Assembly: GCF_027744825.2 (NCBI RefSeq)
Contig: NC_071334.1
Coordinates: 59,401,437 to 59,465,436 of the forward strand
From: Synchiropus splendidus
Taxonomy: Eukaryota > Chordata > Actinopteri > Syngnathiformes > Callionymidae
DNA length: 64,000 bases
Direction of reading: 5' to 3'
Shown here: positions 27,085 to 39,600 of the stretch, in pieces
How positions within the stretch are numbered: position 1 is the stretch's first letter
How the letters are laid out: each line of letters opens with the position of its first letter
The notes under the pieces: generated by a model
Databases searched by the model: none
Seen by the model: the letters and a program-made list of their open reading frames with translations, nothing else
What the model was told of the DNA's origin: nothing
Translations under genes and position numbers: made by a program

Positions 27085-30000
27085 GACTCTGAATAAACTT
27101 GTCTTAAACCAAATAAAATGAAGGCTAGCTAATTGATAATTCCAGCATGTCTCAGACAGGACACTGGTGTATGAGCACTCTCACTTAGATTTCAAGACTT
27201 TATTATGGTTCACATTCATTCTCACCTGCATAAATGGGCTTAAAATTAAGCTGGTGTATTAGAGCAACACATTCTTGACATTCTGGTAATGAGGTGAGAT
27301 GTTGGCTCAAGAGTTATTAGGATCCCTCTCATTGGACACACTTCATTCGTTTCAAAGGAGAGGTATTTCTGCACATCCTGGCTCATGTTTTCCCATGACT
27401 TATTCTCAAAAACAAAACTACAACAAACAAAAAATTGTTTAATTCAGTTAAGAAAGATAAAGCTCAAGACCACAGCAACCACTTCCCTGCGGTTTGTATT
27501 TGTTAAACTTATGTGCGGTATGTAAACACTTTTGTAGGATGAATTTAATGGCTATTTGTTTTTCTAAAACAATGACTTTCAAGGGTTTAGTTATAGAACA
27601 GGAATGTTAAAAGCAATGATTTACTGACCTAGTAAGTCACTGAAAAGAGCCACAAAAATTGTGACGTGAAGTCACCATCTCACTGTTACAAAAAAACAGT
27701 ATTTTAGTGACATCCTCTGTTTCATGAAATACCATACTACAGAGTTTCCAACACTGCTTCATCTATCATATTGGTTGCATAGTCACCAAGATCCACTGAG
27801 TATTGACTGCATGGCTTCACTTAATATTCTAATTGGTGTGGAGGATGAGAAACGTATCTGGCCATTACACAACATTCACATCACCACTTGACTGTGATGA
27901 TCGGAAATGTCTGCACAATGTCTGAGCGTCACATGTCTCTCAAGTGTCTTTCTATGTTGAGAATTATGTGGAAATAAGATAGGTCTTATACATGGATAAA
28001 ATTCAACCTTCTTTTAGTCAGTCAGTTCTTTTAGTCACAGACACAGACCTCCTGAAGTCAGAACCATAACCCTGGAGTCATTGGCCTCCACAAGCCTTCT
28101 TCATTCAAGTGTTCCATTTGCTTCAACAGTTGCAGTTCATTATGGCACTTGCACTGTGTGTGGTGGCCGTTCTCTTTACTGGTGAGGCACATTATGGAAT
28201 TATGTTAGTACCCATATACAGTTTGATCACTGCTTTGATTTTAACATGCTTGTTTAATGTCAGAATAGTTTAGCTTTGTGTGTGTGTGAACTCACTCACA
28301 GAGCTCCAACTTCCACTGCAACCCCAGCGTGATATGAGAAAACCGCAACCCACAGAGTCTTGAAAAAAACATTTTATATCCAAACATAATAACTGCTCTT
28401 AAAAGCTCTTCTCTCTCCACACTGCTTGATTTTCAATAAAAGCTGACACAGAACACAATCTTGCCAACTGATTTGGCTCAGCACTTGCCACACACAGACA
28501 CACTCGGACACACACACGCACACTTAGATCTGTGGACTGTCCTTATACAACCTTTCCCGGCTCTATAAAGTGCAATGAAGCTGTTTTCACATCATAAAGC
28601 CTAAACTCTACCTTTGCTGCTTCTGTGGCCATTATCATTTATTTAAGTGAATAAATGAAAAGACCCCAGAGAGTCTTAAAAGATTCTTTAAGACCAACCA
28701 TTGATCACGAAGAAGAAAAAAAAGTCACCCTGATGTTATTTTTTTTTCCTCTGGAGGAATAAACAATGTTGGAAGGAGAAGTTTATGGGACAAGAGAAAG
28801 TTGGAAGAGCTGAAAGCAGTTTCCATTCCAGTGAAGGTTAAAACGCTTTACACAAATATACATGTCCAAATCTTCATTTTATGGAGAAAAAACAACATGA
28901 AAATACAAAATACTACAGAGGGAGCTCAGGAAAACGCCAAATTCAAACAGGAAGTAGATATACAAAATAAAATGGATCATAAACAGCACAGTCCATTTCT
29001 TAAAATCATCTATTTGCTTTGTTTGAAGTGAACAATGACTTAAATTTATGTGAATGAATTGCAACCTAAATTATTTCATTCACTTTATAACCATGGTGAG
29101 CGGTTTTGTCCCCTGGTTCCTTGAGCCTTTCTATGCATTTGCACTTGCAGATGTCACCATCATCACTCGCAAAAGACAGGAAGCCCTTGATGCACTGCAA
29201 CAGTTGACAGTCAACGTGAAAAGAGCCACTGTCTGTTCCAGATTAAACATGAGCAGTTTGAAGGAGCATATTTATGGTGTCTGAGTGATGATTCCACCCC
29301 TGGACTGGATTATTTCTGGCACGAGATGACTGAGGTCCAAATCCTACTTTTAACACTGATGTAACACAATTTCTCCTCAGTGTCACCTGAGGCAGCATTG
29401 ACATGCTCATGGCTTTATTAACTTGTTTCCTTCTTAGAGCTGAGAGCATGTGTTGCATTAGCGGATTATTCCGCCTTGAAATTTCTGGATTTTCACTTGA
29501 TGAGATACTGAAATGAAAATGAATGACTCTGTGCAGTCTCATGATTAATGCTTCATGTGAACACAAAAGTGACCCAGTTTGGTCAGAATCAGTGTTTGCT
29601 ATTAATTTAGATGAATTAGAGAGAGTTTGTAATTAACTAGATTATTTTGTAATTACCAGTTCCAATTACGGCGCGACGAATATTCTGCATCTCTAATCTG
29701 ATTGCATCGTCAAAAGTCTAGCCAGAAGCTTCACCCCAATGTTTCAGGCGTCATGATTTTTTTTTTTCTTTTTAAGCTCATTGACACGCTTCAAATCCAC
29801 AGGTCTAACAAAATAAATGTCTCCTCACTGAAGCTGAAAACCTCACACTTGTCAACCATAAAGTTGTTGCCTTTTCAAGCTGTTTAAACTGGAGTGTAAA
29901 TTATTAACTGGCCACTCTGCAACTTCAATTCCTTGTTTTACACTCCCTTTCTTCTGTGAATGCTGAAATGTGTCTTTGGGCTGTGGGACAAAAAACCACC

Positions 30001-33000
30001 GATGCCAGAATCAATGATCGGCTCAGACGGCTGGACACAGGAAGGCTTCCTCTATAGGCAAAGATTCTTTAAAAGGTCAAGTCCGGTCCAGAAGTTGATC
30101 CAGCTCCAGCATTTGGATCCATCTATTCCCGAACAACTTAGAAATCTCAAGCATCTCATTTCGCTTCAAATGAGGTGAGACGCCCCTGAAGGTTAAGTGA
30201 GCAGAGGAGAAGGTGAGCTCTGGCCCGTTCATTAGGGAAAAACCTGACTTTGCGTTTTTCTTCAGAGGCCTCTCACGGGTTGCAGTCTGGATTCTATGTA
30301 GATAAAACCTGGTGACACACAGGTTAATCACTGACTAAAAAAGGTGTAAATGGGTCTTTTGGAAGAGTGAGATCTTAAACTCCACGATGATGTGGGAATT
30401 GGAGGGTCTGAGCTCATTAGAAATATGAATACGTGACTTCAGTATAACCTCAAGAAGAACCACACTGCAGAACATTTCCGACCTGCTGTGCTCTCCTGCT
30501 GAATTCTTGCTTGCATAATTGCACGCATTTTCATCGACCCAGCTGAGGTCAAGCTGAAGAAATCTCTTCCAAAGAATGACCAGGCATTCCTGTTCGAGAG
30601 GTAAAGTATCTTCCTCATGTTGGTGGCCCTCCTCTGTGGTGGAGCACCTCAGCAGAGAGGCATCCCTGAGCTCCACTACTGACTGATCTAGAAGCCTTTC
30701 CTGGCTGACCACCTGCAGAGATGACTCATTTGAGTATTGTTTTGGTCACAGACATTTGGCCGTGAGTGAGGAGAAGAATGTAGTGATCTCAGAGCTTTGC
30801 CTTTTGGCCCAGCTCTCTCATTTATGGAAGATGCTGCAATGATTCACCTGGTGACCTCAAACTCCACCTGTCCATCACTTGTACACAAGAGCACATTTGA
30901 ACACACTCAATGAAGCCATAAGGTGGAGTGTAATGTGTGTTGGCTGTAACATCTTGATGGTTATAATACAATCTCCATGTGAGGAATGAGACCTAAATAA
31001 TTGAATAAAACATTGGTTTGAGGAAAGAAACTGTCGCACAAGGAGCAGCTCAGTGATGTTGACAGAAAACAGGTTGGATGAGGTCCCCCCTCACGGGTGA
31101 AAGCTTAGCTAACTGGACACTCACCACCTCCACTGGGTCAAGCGAACACCCCGGGACAGAACCGGCCTTTTTAATGTGGATTATCAGTCTTCTCTCGTAG
31201 CTGTTGTGTTGTGGCTGTTCCATGGTGCTGCTGCCTCCAGTGAGGCATGTGAGGTCCTCAGGAGCAAATACAGTCGAGCCTGACCTTTGATGTACCTGAT
31301 ATCATCAGCGTGCCGCTAGTCCAATTGGTTTTTATCAGTAAAACCTACGTTCATGGTACTTCCAGGATCCTGATCTCATCAATCTAGTGTTGCCATTTGT
31401 CTTCTTTGTGAGGAATATTGGAATTAGTCCAAAAAATCCTTTCTTATTTTGTGAGTTAAATGTGAGTTTATGTGCTGGACAAGTGACAACTGCTGCACTT
31501 GTTTGTAAACAACATGCAGTTTCCTGATGTTCACACTTGGATTTAACAAGCACACATGAATGTGAATAGGTGAAGCCGAAGATTCTGATGCTGAAATCGA
31601 AACTAGTCGACCACTTGTCCAGATGTCCAAATGTCCAGCCTAATCCTGCACTCTACATCCGTACATGGCTCTTGACCTCTACGTGTGTTCTATTCTGCTT
31701 TTCGTGAGTGTCTTGACCTCCATACAATCTCCTGTTTCATTGTTTAATGCCCCGTGTCCGGTGAAGATGGCAGCTATATGTTCGTTTTAATGGAAACTGG
31801 GAGGCGCTTTTCAAACAGAAGTGCCCAAAGGGATTAAAATCAAGACATGACAAATGTGTTGATGGTAATAGATATAACACTGGAAAGGCACTCAATAGAG
31901 CACATACCATACAATGCTGTCACATTTTAATCCACGCTGACTAGTGTGTGAACTTATAATTTATAAAATAATTTCAATTCAAATTGTATTTTAATACAGT
32001 GATTGAATCCACGGTAATACATGTAATTGGATTTATTCTTCTCTGCCTCCCACTTTAAATCTGTCTTTGGAGAATTTAAGGACTGTGGGAGGCGAACGTC
32101 TTCAACAACACTGTGCAAGGAAGTAAAGGTGAAGTCACTTCAGCAGTCTTTATTCATATAGCTTTAAACACTTCTGACGACAGTGTTTAGGCAGCATTTT
32201 GCAAAATGTATTCTATGTTAAAATATATGCTTCAACATTACAATGTTGAAATGGTATTATTAAGAGAGAGACTGAGCTAAAACACAGTAGGTTATGTTGT
32301 TATGTGTTTTGGGGCTCTATACCTCTGTATGTAGACAAAAAAAAATTATGCCTGTTTTTAGTTCAGCGACTCCCAGCTGAAAAAGGAGGAGGGCAGTTTG
32401 AAAGAAAGTTCCCCAGCCGTGAGGGAGGGGAACATATGGAGGTGAATAATCATTGTTCTAAATTGGTGTTTATTATTACACAGTTTAGTATGTTTCCCTA
32501 TCAAAGGGAAGCAACTCCACAAAACCAATCTCCTTCATGAAGAACGATCATTGAATGGTTTGTGCTTTTGTAACAATAATGTGCCAAAATATGACTCCCA
32601 GTAAAGTACAGTGACATCTTCAGATTTAGATCTCTTTTAGAATACCAATTCAAATAATGTTGGTGGTAAAGTGCCTCAAAAGGAACCTCATTGTGCACCA
32701 AGCACTTCCACTGTAATGGAATTTCATAGGAGATTGGGTGCAGTAAATTGGCTTTACAGTGGCATGGATATAAAATAACTCAATGCTTCTCATAACTGCT
32801 TGAGAGGTAAGCCTTCCAACTGGAATGACAACTGAACATTTGAATTGTTTTTACAAATACACGTATAATAAAATGCGCTCTCAACAAACTTCCATTTTCC
32901 TCCAATATTTGCTTTTGTCCTTTCTCATTTGGGTGTATTTTGATAGCCATTTAAAATGATGTCTGTTTAGCTACTCAGGAGTTTAAGACAAGCAGAGTCT

Positions 33001-33707
33001 AAACAATGGAATAGAATAAACAACAGCACACTGCTGTGAATAATTCCATATGTTCTGGTCCTGGAGATTTTACATCTGTATTTGGTAGCATGGCTAAACC
33101 ACTCACCACATTTCAACAAGTATTTGGATCCACAACTGACAGTTTCATTGATTTTATCTGATGCCAAAAATGCAATATAAACCATTTTTCTGCAGTGACA
33201 AACGCAAATACCCCTGCAGGACACCTGCTGCCAATCCAAGCACATCTAATGCTTCTAATCCCGATGAAGATCAGCAAACTTTCTTGATTTGTTTGAGTAA
33301 TGCCTTCTTATCTGCACTCTGACGACTTAATCTTCCTTTTAGGTGAAGTGCTGCAACCTTTAGGGGGCTTAGACCACTATAGTTAATGAAGCATAAAGCC
33401 ATTATTAGTTTAATGAGCCGCAGCACGAGACAATCGAGACGGAACGCATCATAGATTAACAAGTTCAACAAGTAAAGTAAACATCCCTAAACAGTCTGAT
33501 CGATTCGTCTTGATAGTTGAAGGAGCAAACAAAAGTTGTCAGGTGGCTTTGTTTGTTAGAGGGTTGGTTTTAATGGGTTCTTTGTCCTGCAAGGGAAAAC
33601 TGGGATGGTGATGTTAGGCAGCAACAAGGAAAGCTAGCAGTCTGTGGTTGTGGTTTTTAACAGGACAGCAAGAGTCTGGTTCTCCCTAGTTTTAAGGCTA
33701 GAGATTC
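27085..33707. other. Non-coding, no gene seen
   Basis: No conserved exon, repeat or structure stands out. The 125-codon minus frame at 30335-30712 matches nothing I know. Short GT and CA runs at about 28279 and 28500. Confidence 0.6.
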
Positions 33708-34588
33708 GGGGGCTTTTCACACTGCAGGTTCTGTCTCGGGTGGCCTGGGTTTGATTCGCCCCCTGCTGTGCAGCCCCGCACCTCTGCGTCTCAGGCCATG
33801 TCCCTTCTTTCCTGCTCAGCTGGCGCCGCTCTGCGCAAAATAGCTGGTTTGTGACCCACGACGAAGCACTTCTTAAGGAAGTTAAGGAACCGCGCTACAA
33901 CCTTTTTACCACCATCGGCTTGACCTCCTTATTTCTCTGTCACTTCTACTACTATGGCGCTACGAGTCATCGTCACCTCAGATATGAACTGATGACGGAG
34001 CTCCGCCACGACTGTAACAAAATGTGGCGTTTCACAGCCAAAACTAAACAAGAAAGAGTGTTGTCATGTTTATTTCACATGGAAATAGCTGCATAATACG
34101 GAGCGTCTTTATTGATCCACGCCGCTCTCACAACACCTTGGACAAAGTGAGAGAGATTACTGACAACTGAGAAGATTTTACTCATTGATGTACAGATCCA
34201 GACGTCGGAAATGGTCAATGAATAGTCTGGTGATTTACAGTAACTTGGGGAAAATGAAGTTATGTCTTTCCTCCTCGCAGTCATCCTCATGCAGACAGCT
34301 GCGCTGCAGCCACATCACAGCAGTGAAAACAATTACAGTACTGTACAGCACAGCATTATTAATTTCAGCAAATCTGTCTGTCAATAAAATCAGGTGTTTA
34401 TCAGCCTAATAAAGCCAAAAGCACATGAGTTATCAAACATCTACACACATCGCGAGTCCATCACGAGTGCAGGTCTCCATCCGGGATAAAGTCCGCGGCC
34501 AAAACCCGACTCGCTTGTGTTCACATCTCGGACTTCTGAGCCGAAAGAGCTTTGTCTCGAGACAGAACCCGCAGTGTGAAAGCGCCCT
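33708..34588. mobile_element. DNA transposon-like element with about 31-bp terminal inverted repeats
   Basis: The left end (33708-33738) contains tttcacactgcaggttctgt. The right end (34558-34588) carries its inverse, acagaacccgcagtgtgaaa, with a few mismatches, so the two ends form imperfect inverted repeats of about 31 bp around some 880 bp. The interior is more GC-rich than its flanks near both ends. It includes an 81-codon open frame (33851-34096) that resembles no transposase I know, so the element is probably non-autonomous. No clear target duplication is visible. The superfamily is not assigned. The right end is repeated, inverted, at 47037-47150. Confidence 0.7.
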
Positions 34589-37500
34589 CAGTGATGCTGG
34601 AGGATGAGGTTCACTCTGGTTTAGAAATATATCTGGATTACTCATTGATAGGTAGCTGAACTCATGCGAATGAATTTGAGAAAGAATTTGTTGTCTCAAA
34701 TAAAAACAACCTTTTATCCAATACGCTGTGTGGTTCGATCTGGACCATGTCACAGGTTGGATCACTCCATCTGGCTCCAGCTCTGACTTTCTTCTATTAC
34801 ACCACTGCCATCTTTAATTTAAGCTTTCAGTACTTCATGTCTGCTTGGATCTCGGCTGTGGCTGACATCTTCAGTGTCAGCAGGGTCTCAATAGCCTGAC
34901 TAGAACAAAAGATATAGCAGGATACAAACGTGAAGTGTTTCAGTGGATCCTGCTGCAAGAAAGCAATTTAAATCATGGAAAAGCCTCACTATAAATCACA
35001 TAGAAGGATTTAGGTTACGCAACCAAACTTGAGTAAAGGCAGAGTCTTTCGTCACCCTGAATGAGCCGAGGGTACATTCAGCACCATGATGCATGAGCGT
35101 GAGAATCATTTGTGTCTTGAATAGTGAGTCAATGACTAGAGATTTCAGCTTTCCTCAACGCAAAACTTGTTGTCCTTGTAAATGCCTATGTTTGTGCGGA
35201 TGTATTTTCCACATCAACCATGTGACTAGTTCTTGTTTTTTTCTGAGCAGGTAATAACATACGGTTGATATTTGGACTTTCAAATTCTTGAGATCAACGG
35301 TTCCTGTTATCTTAATCTCTTTTATGCATAATTCCGAATGTCGCAAAGCTTCAGCACATTTTTGTCTGTCAACAAACTCACCCCAAAATGATTTACAGAC
35401 ACACCATTTCATTTTCATATTGCTTTTTTTCCCTCGTTGACATTGCCTTACTAGATCATGAGCGAACATTTTGGTAGCTTCTTGAGCGCCAGCACAGAAA
35501 ACATTGGAATTTGTTTTTTCAAATGTAGTCACATTAAAGTTATATTTTTGAAACAGACTTATTTTCATTGTTACTGGAGCTAGAATAATGCCAGCCAACA
35601 ACATGGTAATCCCTCAGCGGGAGAAACAACTACCGTATGCCTAAAGCAATTTATGAAACAATTTCCCTGAAAACACCATCTAAAACAGATGCCAGCAGCT
35701 CTGTGAATCTCTTTCAAATTATCTATGTGTAGATAGCTCTTCATTAATTCTTCCACAAGGAAATGCACTTGTCTAGAGTTAAGCCAAATAAAGCAAAAAT
35801 AATGTAAACAGTAATAGTTGTTGTTGGAGCTGCAGACTCACATAGTTACAGGTTGAAGTCCATCTTCCAGTGCCTCAAGGTTCAGAGCATGTTGTCTTTC
35901 CTTCTTTCGTCTTTTTTTGTGTGGCTAGAATCCATATGTTTCACGGTGACCTTTATATTAACAGTCTGCAATTACAGCCAGCTGTCACATTGTGGGTCCT
36001 AAAGAGTCAAAGTTCAACCAAAAATGAATGATACAAATGCCTTTGAATGATCTAAACAAGGGTCTGTTCCCTACATGAAGGGATTCATCATTTATTCTAA
36101 TTTTATAATATATTTTCTAATATATATTATTAATAATGTGCTTCAATGCTGTTACAGGAAGAGGTTTGTTAGCACGTAACCTGGCTGAAAACATAAAACT
36201 TGAGATTACTCTTAACCGTAATATCATACAGTCATGAATATGACCTGCAGACACGAGCACTGTCAGCAGGATGAAAATGATAGTAAGCTTTAATAAATGA
36301 CAGCAGCAGATTGAAAGAGGGATTCAAAGATGGTGTAAGAATGTGGGAAAGGGGGATTTATGAAGAGAGGAGGGTGTACGGTAATAGCAGGTAATGGATA
36401 ATAAAAGAGGAATAGCAGCATAAATTCCAGAGATGGGCAGAAACAGACGGGCGGCTGAGGCGCCAAAATGAGGACCAGAGATTGAGAAAGTGGGCTGTAA
36501 GAGAGTGGCTGATCATTTCAGGTCGGCTTCTGGTGTAATACCCCAGCGAGGGAGCTCCCCCGCCGAGCCTCTAATCCCCGGCCTCCACAAAACAGAAATT
36601 GAGCTAAATGCTGACTCCAGTTGCCACTTGAGACAGTCCAAAATATTATGGGATATATTCTGCTGATTTCACACAGTGACAAAGATGAGACTGGGAGTTT
36701 TGTTTGTTGGGTGTTTTCACACTGTGACCCACTTATTCTCAGAGCAGTTGACCAAAAACAGTGTCTGTGATATAACCATTACTAATATATAGATACATAT
36801 AGTGCACTTTAAAAGTATGTGCAAGTGGCATGAATAAGAGAAAAATGTAGATCAAACAGAGATGTTTGATGTGGTCAAGAGCTAAGCATAGTGACTGAAC
36901 ATAATCCTGGATAAACCTGTCTGAAATGCACTTCCCTGCAACATCTTTTCTCACCCTTTAAGATGGGAAAGTGAGCGAAATCATAAAGGGTAGACACAGA
37001 ATAGAGCTTCATGTTGAGAGATGCAAGTCGAGGTGACTCTGGCTGCTGGTCAGGACTCCTTCCTCAAGGGGCGTTGAGTACATGCAAATGAGAGCAGGCA
37101 GACCCAGGAAGGAATGTGTCCTGGTGTCCAGAACGCTGAAGATATCTGAGTGGAGGAAAGCTTATTTCAATAGCCCCCGAGGACTAATGGTGGCTGTAGT
37201 TTCTGTCCAATATATGGACAGAAACTACAGTAGTTACAAAGAAATGACCTGGAGTCTGGTCAATGAATTGTCAAAATAAATGGCAAGTCAACCAGAAGGA
37301 GTTTGTCAGCATCCGAATAAAGTCATGTGATATATATATGACTGGTCACCATGATAATCAGACTACACCTTATGTATTCTGTTTACCGTGAGCAACTGCT
37401 CCATATCTGTTGTGATTCTCCTTCACTTTTCCAGGTGATTAAACGCCAACAAGAAGGTCAAAGGTAATGTAAGCTTGCAATGGAAAACAGAGAAGGTAGA

Positions 37501-39417
37501 CACACTCAGAAACTGAGAACAGCGTTCACTCACCCTTCCTGTGGGGACAGAATACTAAAATGATTCTGGATCTAGGCGCTATAAAATCAAAGCCTCACAT
37601 GTTACTGAACAGCCTCAAACAGTTTGTTGCCCAAATGAAAACGACTCAGTTCCTACAATTTACTGTCCGGTCTTCACAGCTCTTCTAGTGAAACACTGAA
37701 CCTGGAGGGCAACAATGAGAAACAGCTTAAAGGGGGTTTGATTCAATAGCCAAAGTTCACTATAGGTGCGAGAGCCATTTTGCAAAAGAAAACTTTAATG
37801 AATAAATCTTTCAGCAGGCGTCCCTCCTGACTCCATTTAGGTGGCAGAGCTCATGAATTTTCATCAGGCTCTGTCTGCCCTCAGTCAGCCTTACATGACA
37901 GCCTCTTACCTCAAACCAGTGTCACCATTTTTAGGAACACCTTTCACACATCTGCCCGACCATCTCTGTCCCAAATCAGGGTCCACCCTTATCCATGGGG
38001 ACGACAAACTCTTGCCCCTCCTTCCTCGAAATTCCCACAACGCCAGTGCTGCCTCCATTTAGACTTGGCAGACTGTTGTTGGTTAAAAAGTAGAAACCGT
38101 TGAATAGAAAACTGCCGATCAGGTTTGCAGATCCCAATCTTTCACTGCGATGAACACCTCAGATTGCATTTCAAACAGAGAGCACAGGTTAGAAATTAAA
38201 CCAAATTGAGGTCAAAATTCAAAATCCAAAACAAAAGATAATAATCTCATACTTTAATCTGGAGCACAATTTTGGCTCTTTTCTGCAGTTGCAATGCATT
38301 ATGGGATGTATGTCACAAATGTTTTGGCAGAATTCAACTTCCTTGCAAATGATCTCCAGGCCACCTTTGCTCAGTCTGCCGTCAGTTCAAAAATTCACCA
38401 TGGACCAGTCTATTCTTTCCTTTCATGCATCTCACCAAATAAATTAAAGCCCTCACAACACATTGCAGCAGCGTCTCTTCGGTCCTCCCTCCTCCGTAAT
38501 CATTATTCGACTGTCTCCAAATAACTTCAGTTGAAAACAGACAATCAATAGCACAGATGTTCTGACGATTCTGATTACAAGCTTGGGCTTCCTTGGCTGG
38601 GAAGAAAAGAAAACATGGCGTAGAATTGGCAGCCAGCGATAACAAGCCAGACATATTGATCGGGCATTGGGCTGGTAATGATGTCATTCATCTTTAATCT
38701 ATTGCTATGGACATCTTGAAGAAACTTCATTTAATAAATCAGCAATGGGGTGTTACACATGTTCTCCACAGTTACGTATTTCACCGGCACCATATTCATT
38801 TTTGGTGCCTGCTATTACCAGTTATTTTCCTCCTTCAAATGAGACAAGAGTCAAAATTGTTTTTGTTGAGTGTCAAAAACCACAGGGCTTGTTTAGACAA
38901 GTGGGATAAAAGTGACTATAAGCATCTTGTCTTGTGTTCAATCTATCTCCGTCACCAGTCTTGCACTTTAACTCCAAGCTGCCCTTCTGCTGCCCAACTG
39001 CTCATTGCAGCGCTCGTTCTTTCTGCTTTGACAATTGAGGAGATTTGACTTGATCACGGGGCTGAATGTTTATTCAGTTCACCGAAAAACAAGCATTTTC
39101 TCTGCCAAAAAAATTAATAGCACTGAAAATAAAAAATACCTTACGGAGACAACAAGAACTGCACCAGAATACCAACCACGAGGTGAACACAAACAGAGTG
39201 CAGGAGCAAAGCCAATTTTCTAGCATATGCGCAAAGTGGATGAGGCTCTCGCTGGTGGAGCTGTGGAGTTTATGAGCAGGCGGCTTGACTGGGTGATTAG
39301 TTCCAGGTGTGTGCCATTTAATGAAGCTTTAGGGAAGACAGTGGAGGCCAGGCAGGGAACACATATACAAAATAAAAACAAAAAACAGACAGAATCGACA
39401 GAATATGGCTAAATATT
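34589..39417. other. Non-coding, apart from the hairpin at 37194
   Basis: 35155-35604 is a 149-codon minus frame without recognisable features. 36290-36610 is free of obvious repeats and ends in a GC-rich patch with two ctaatcccc-like words (OTX/bicoid-type sites), a possible conserved element. No gene seen. Confidence 0.55.
37194..37230. repeat. Perfect hairpin, 16-bp stem
   Basis: ctgtagtttctgtcca (37194-37209) is followed, after the 5-base loop atata, by its exact reverse complement (37215-37230). Pairing stops immediately outside. No T-run follows, and flanks show no microRNA-precursor length. Confidence 0.95.
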
Positions 39418-39600
39418 AGTGATGGGGTGAGGTATCATGAAACAGTACTGCAGGGTTGATCACAGTGTCCTCTTGGTTTAGAAATGATGTGAGGTTTCAT
39501 TGACAGACAGCGCCATCTGGTGGCCTCTGAAGATCAGGATAGTGTGTCATGAAACGTCATCGACCCAGCTATACTTCGTCACGAAACCTCATGACCCATT
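39418..39600 (+). repeat. Probable fish repeat relic (atgaaac-rich)
   Basis: Begins attagtgatggggtgaggta and contains tcatgaaacagt, gcgccatctggtgg, catgaaacgtcatcgacc and cacgaaacctcatgaccc. Similar phrases recur in dispersed fish elements I recall, such as gtgatgggc...gaagcttcatgaaac...gccatctagtgg. A related phrase, acacctcacgaaacagtgt, appears at about 40561. Confidence 0.4.
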
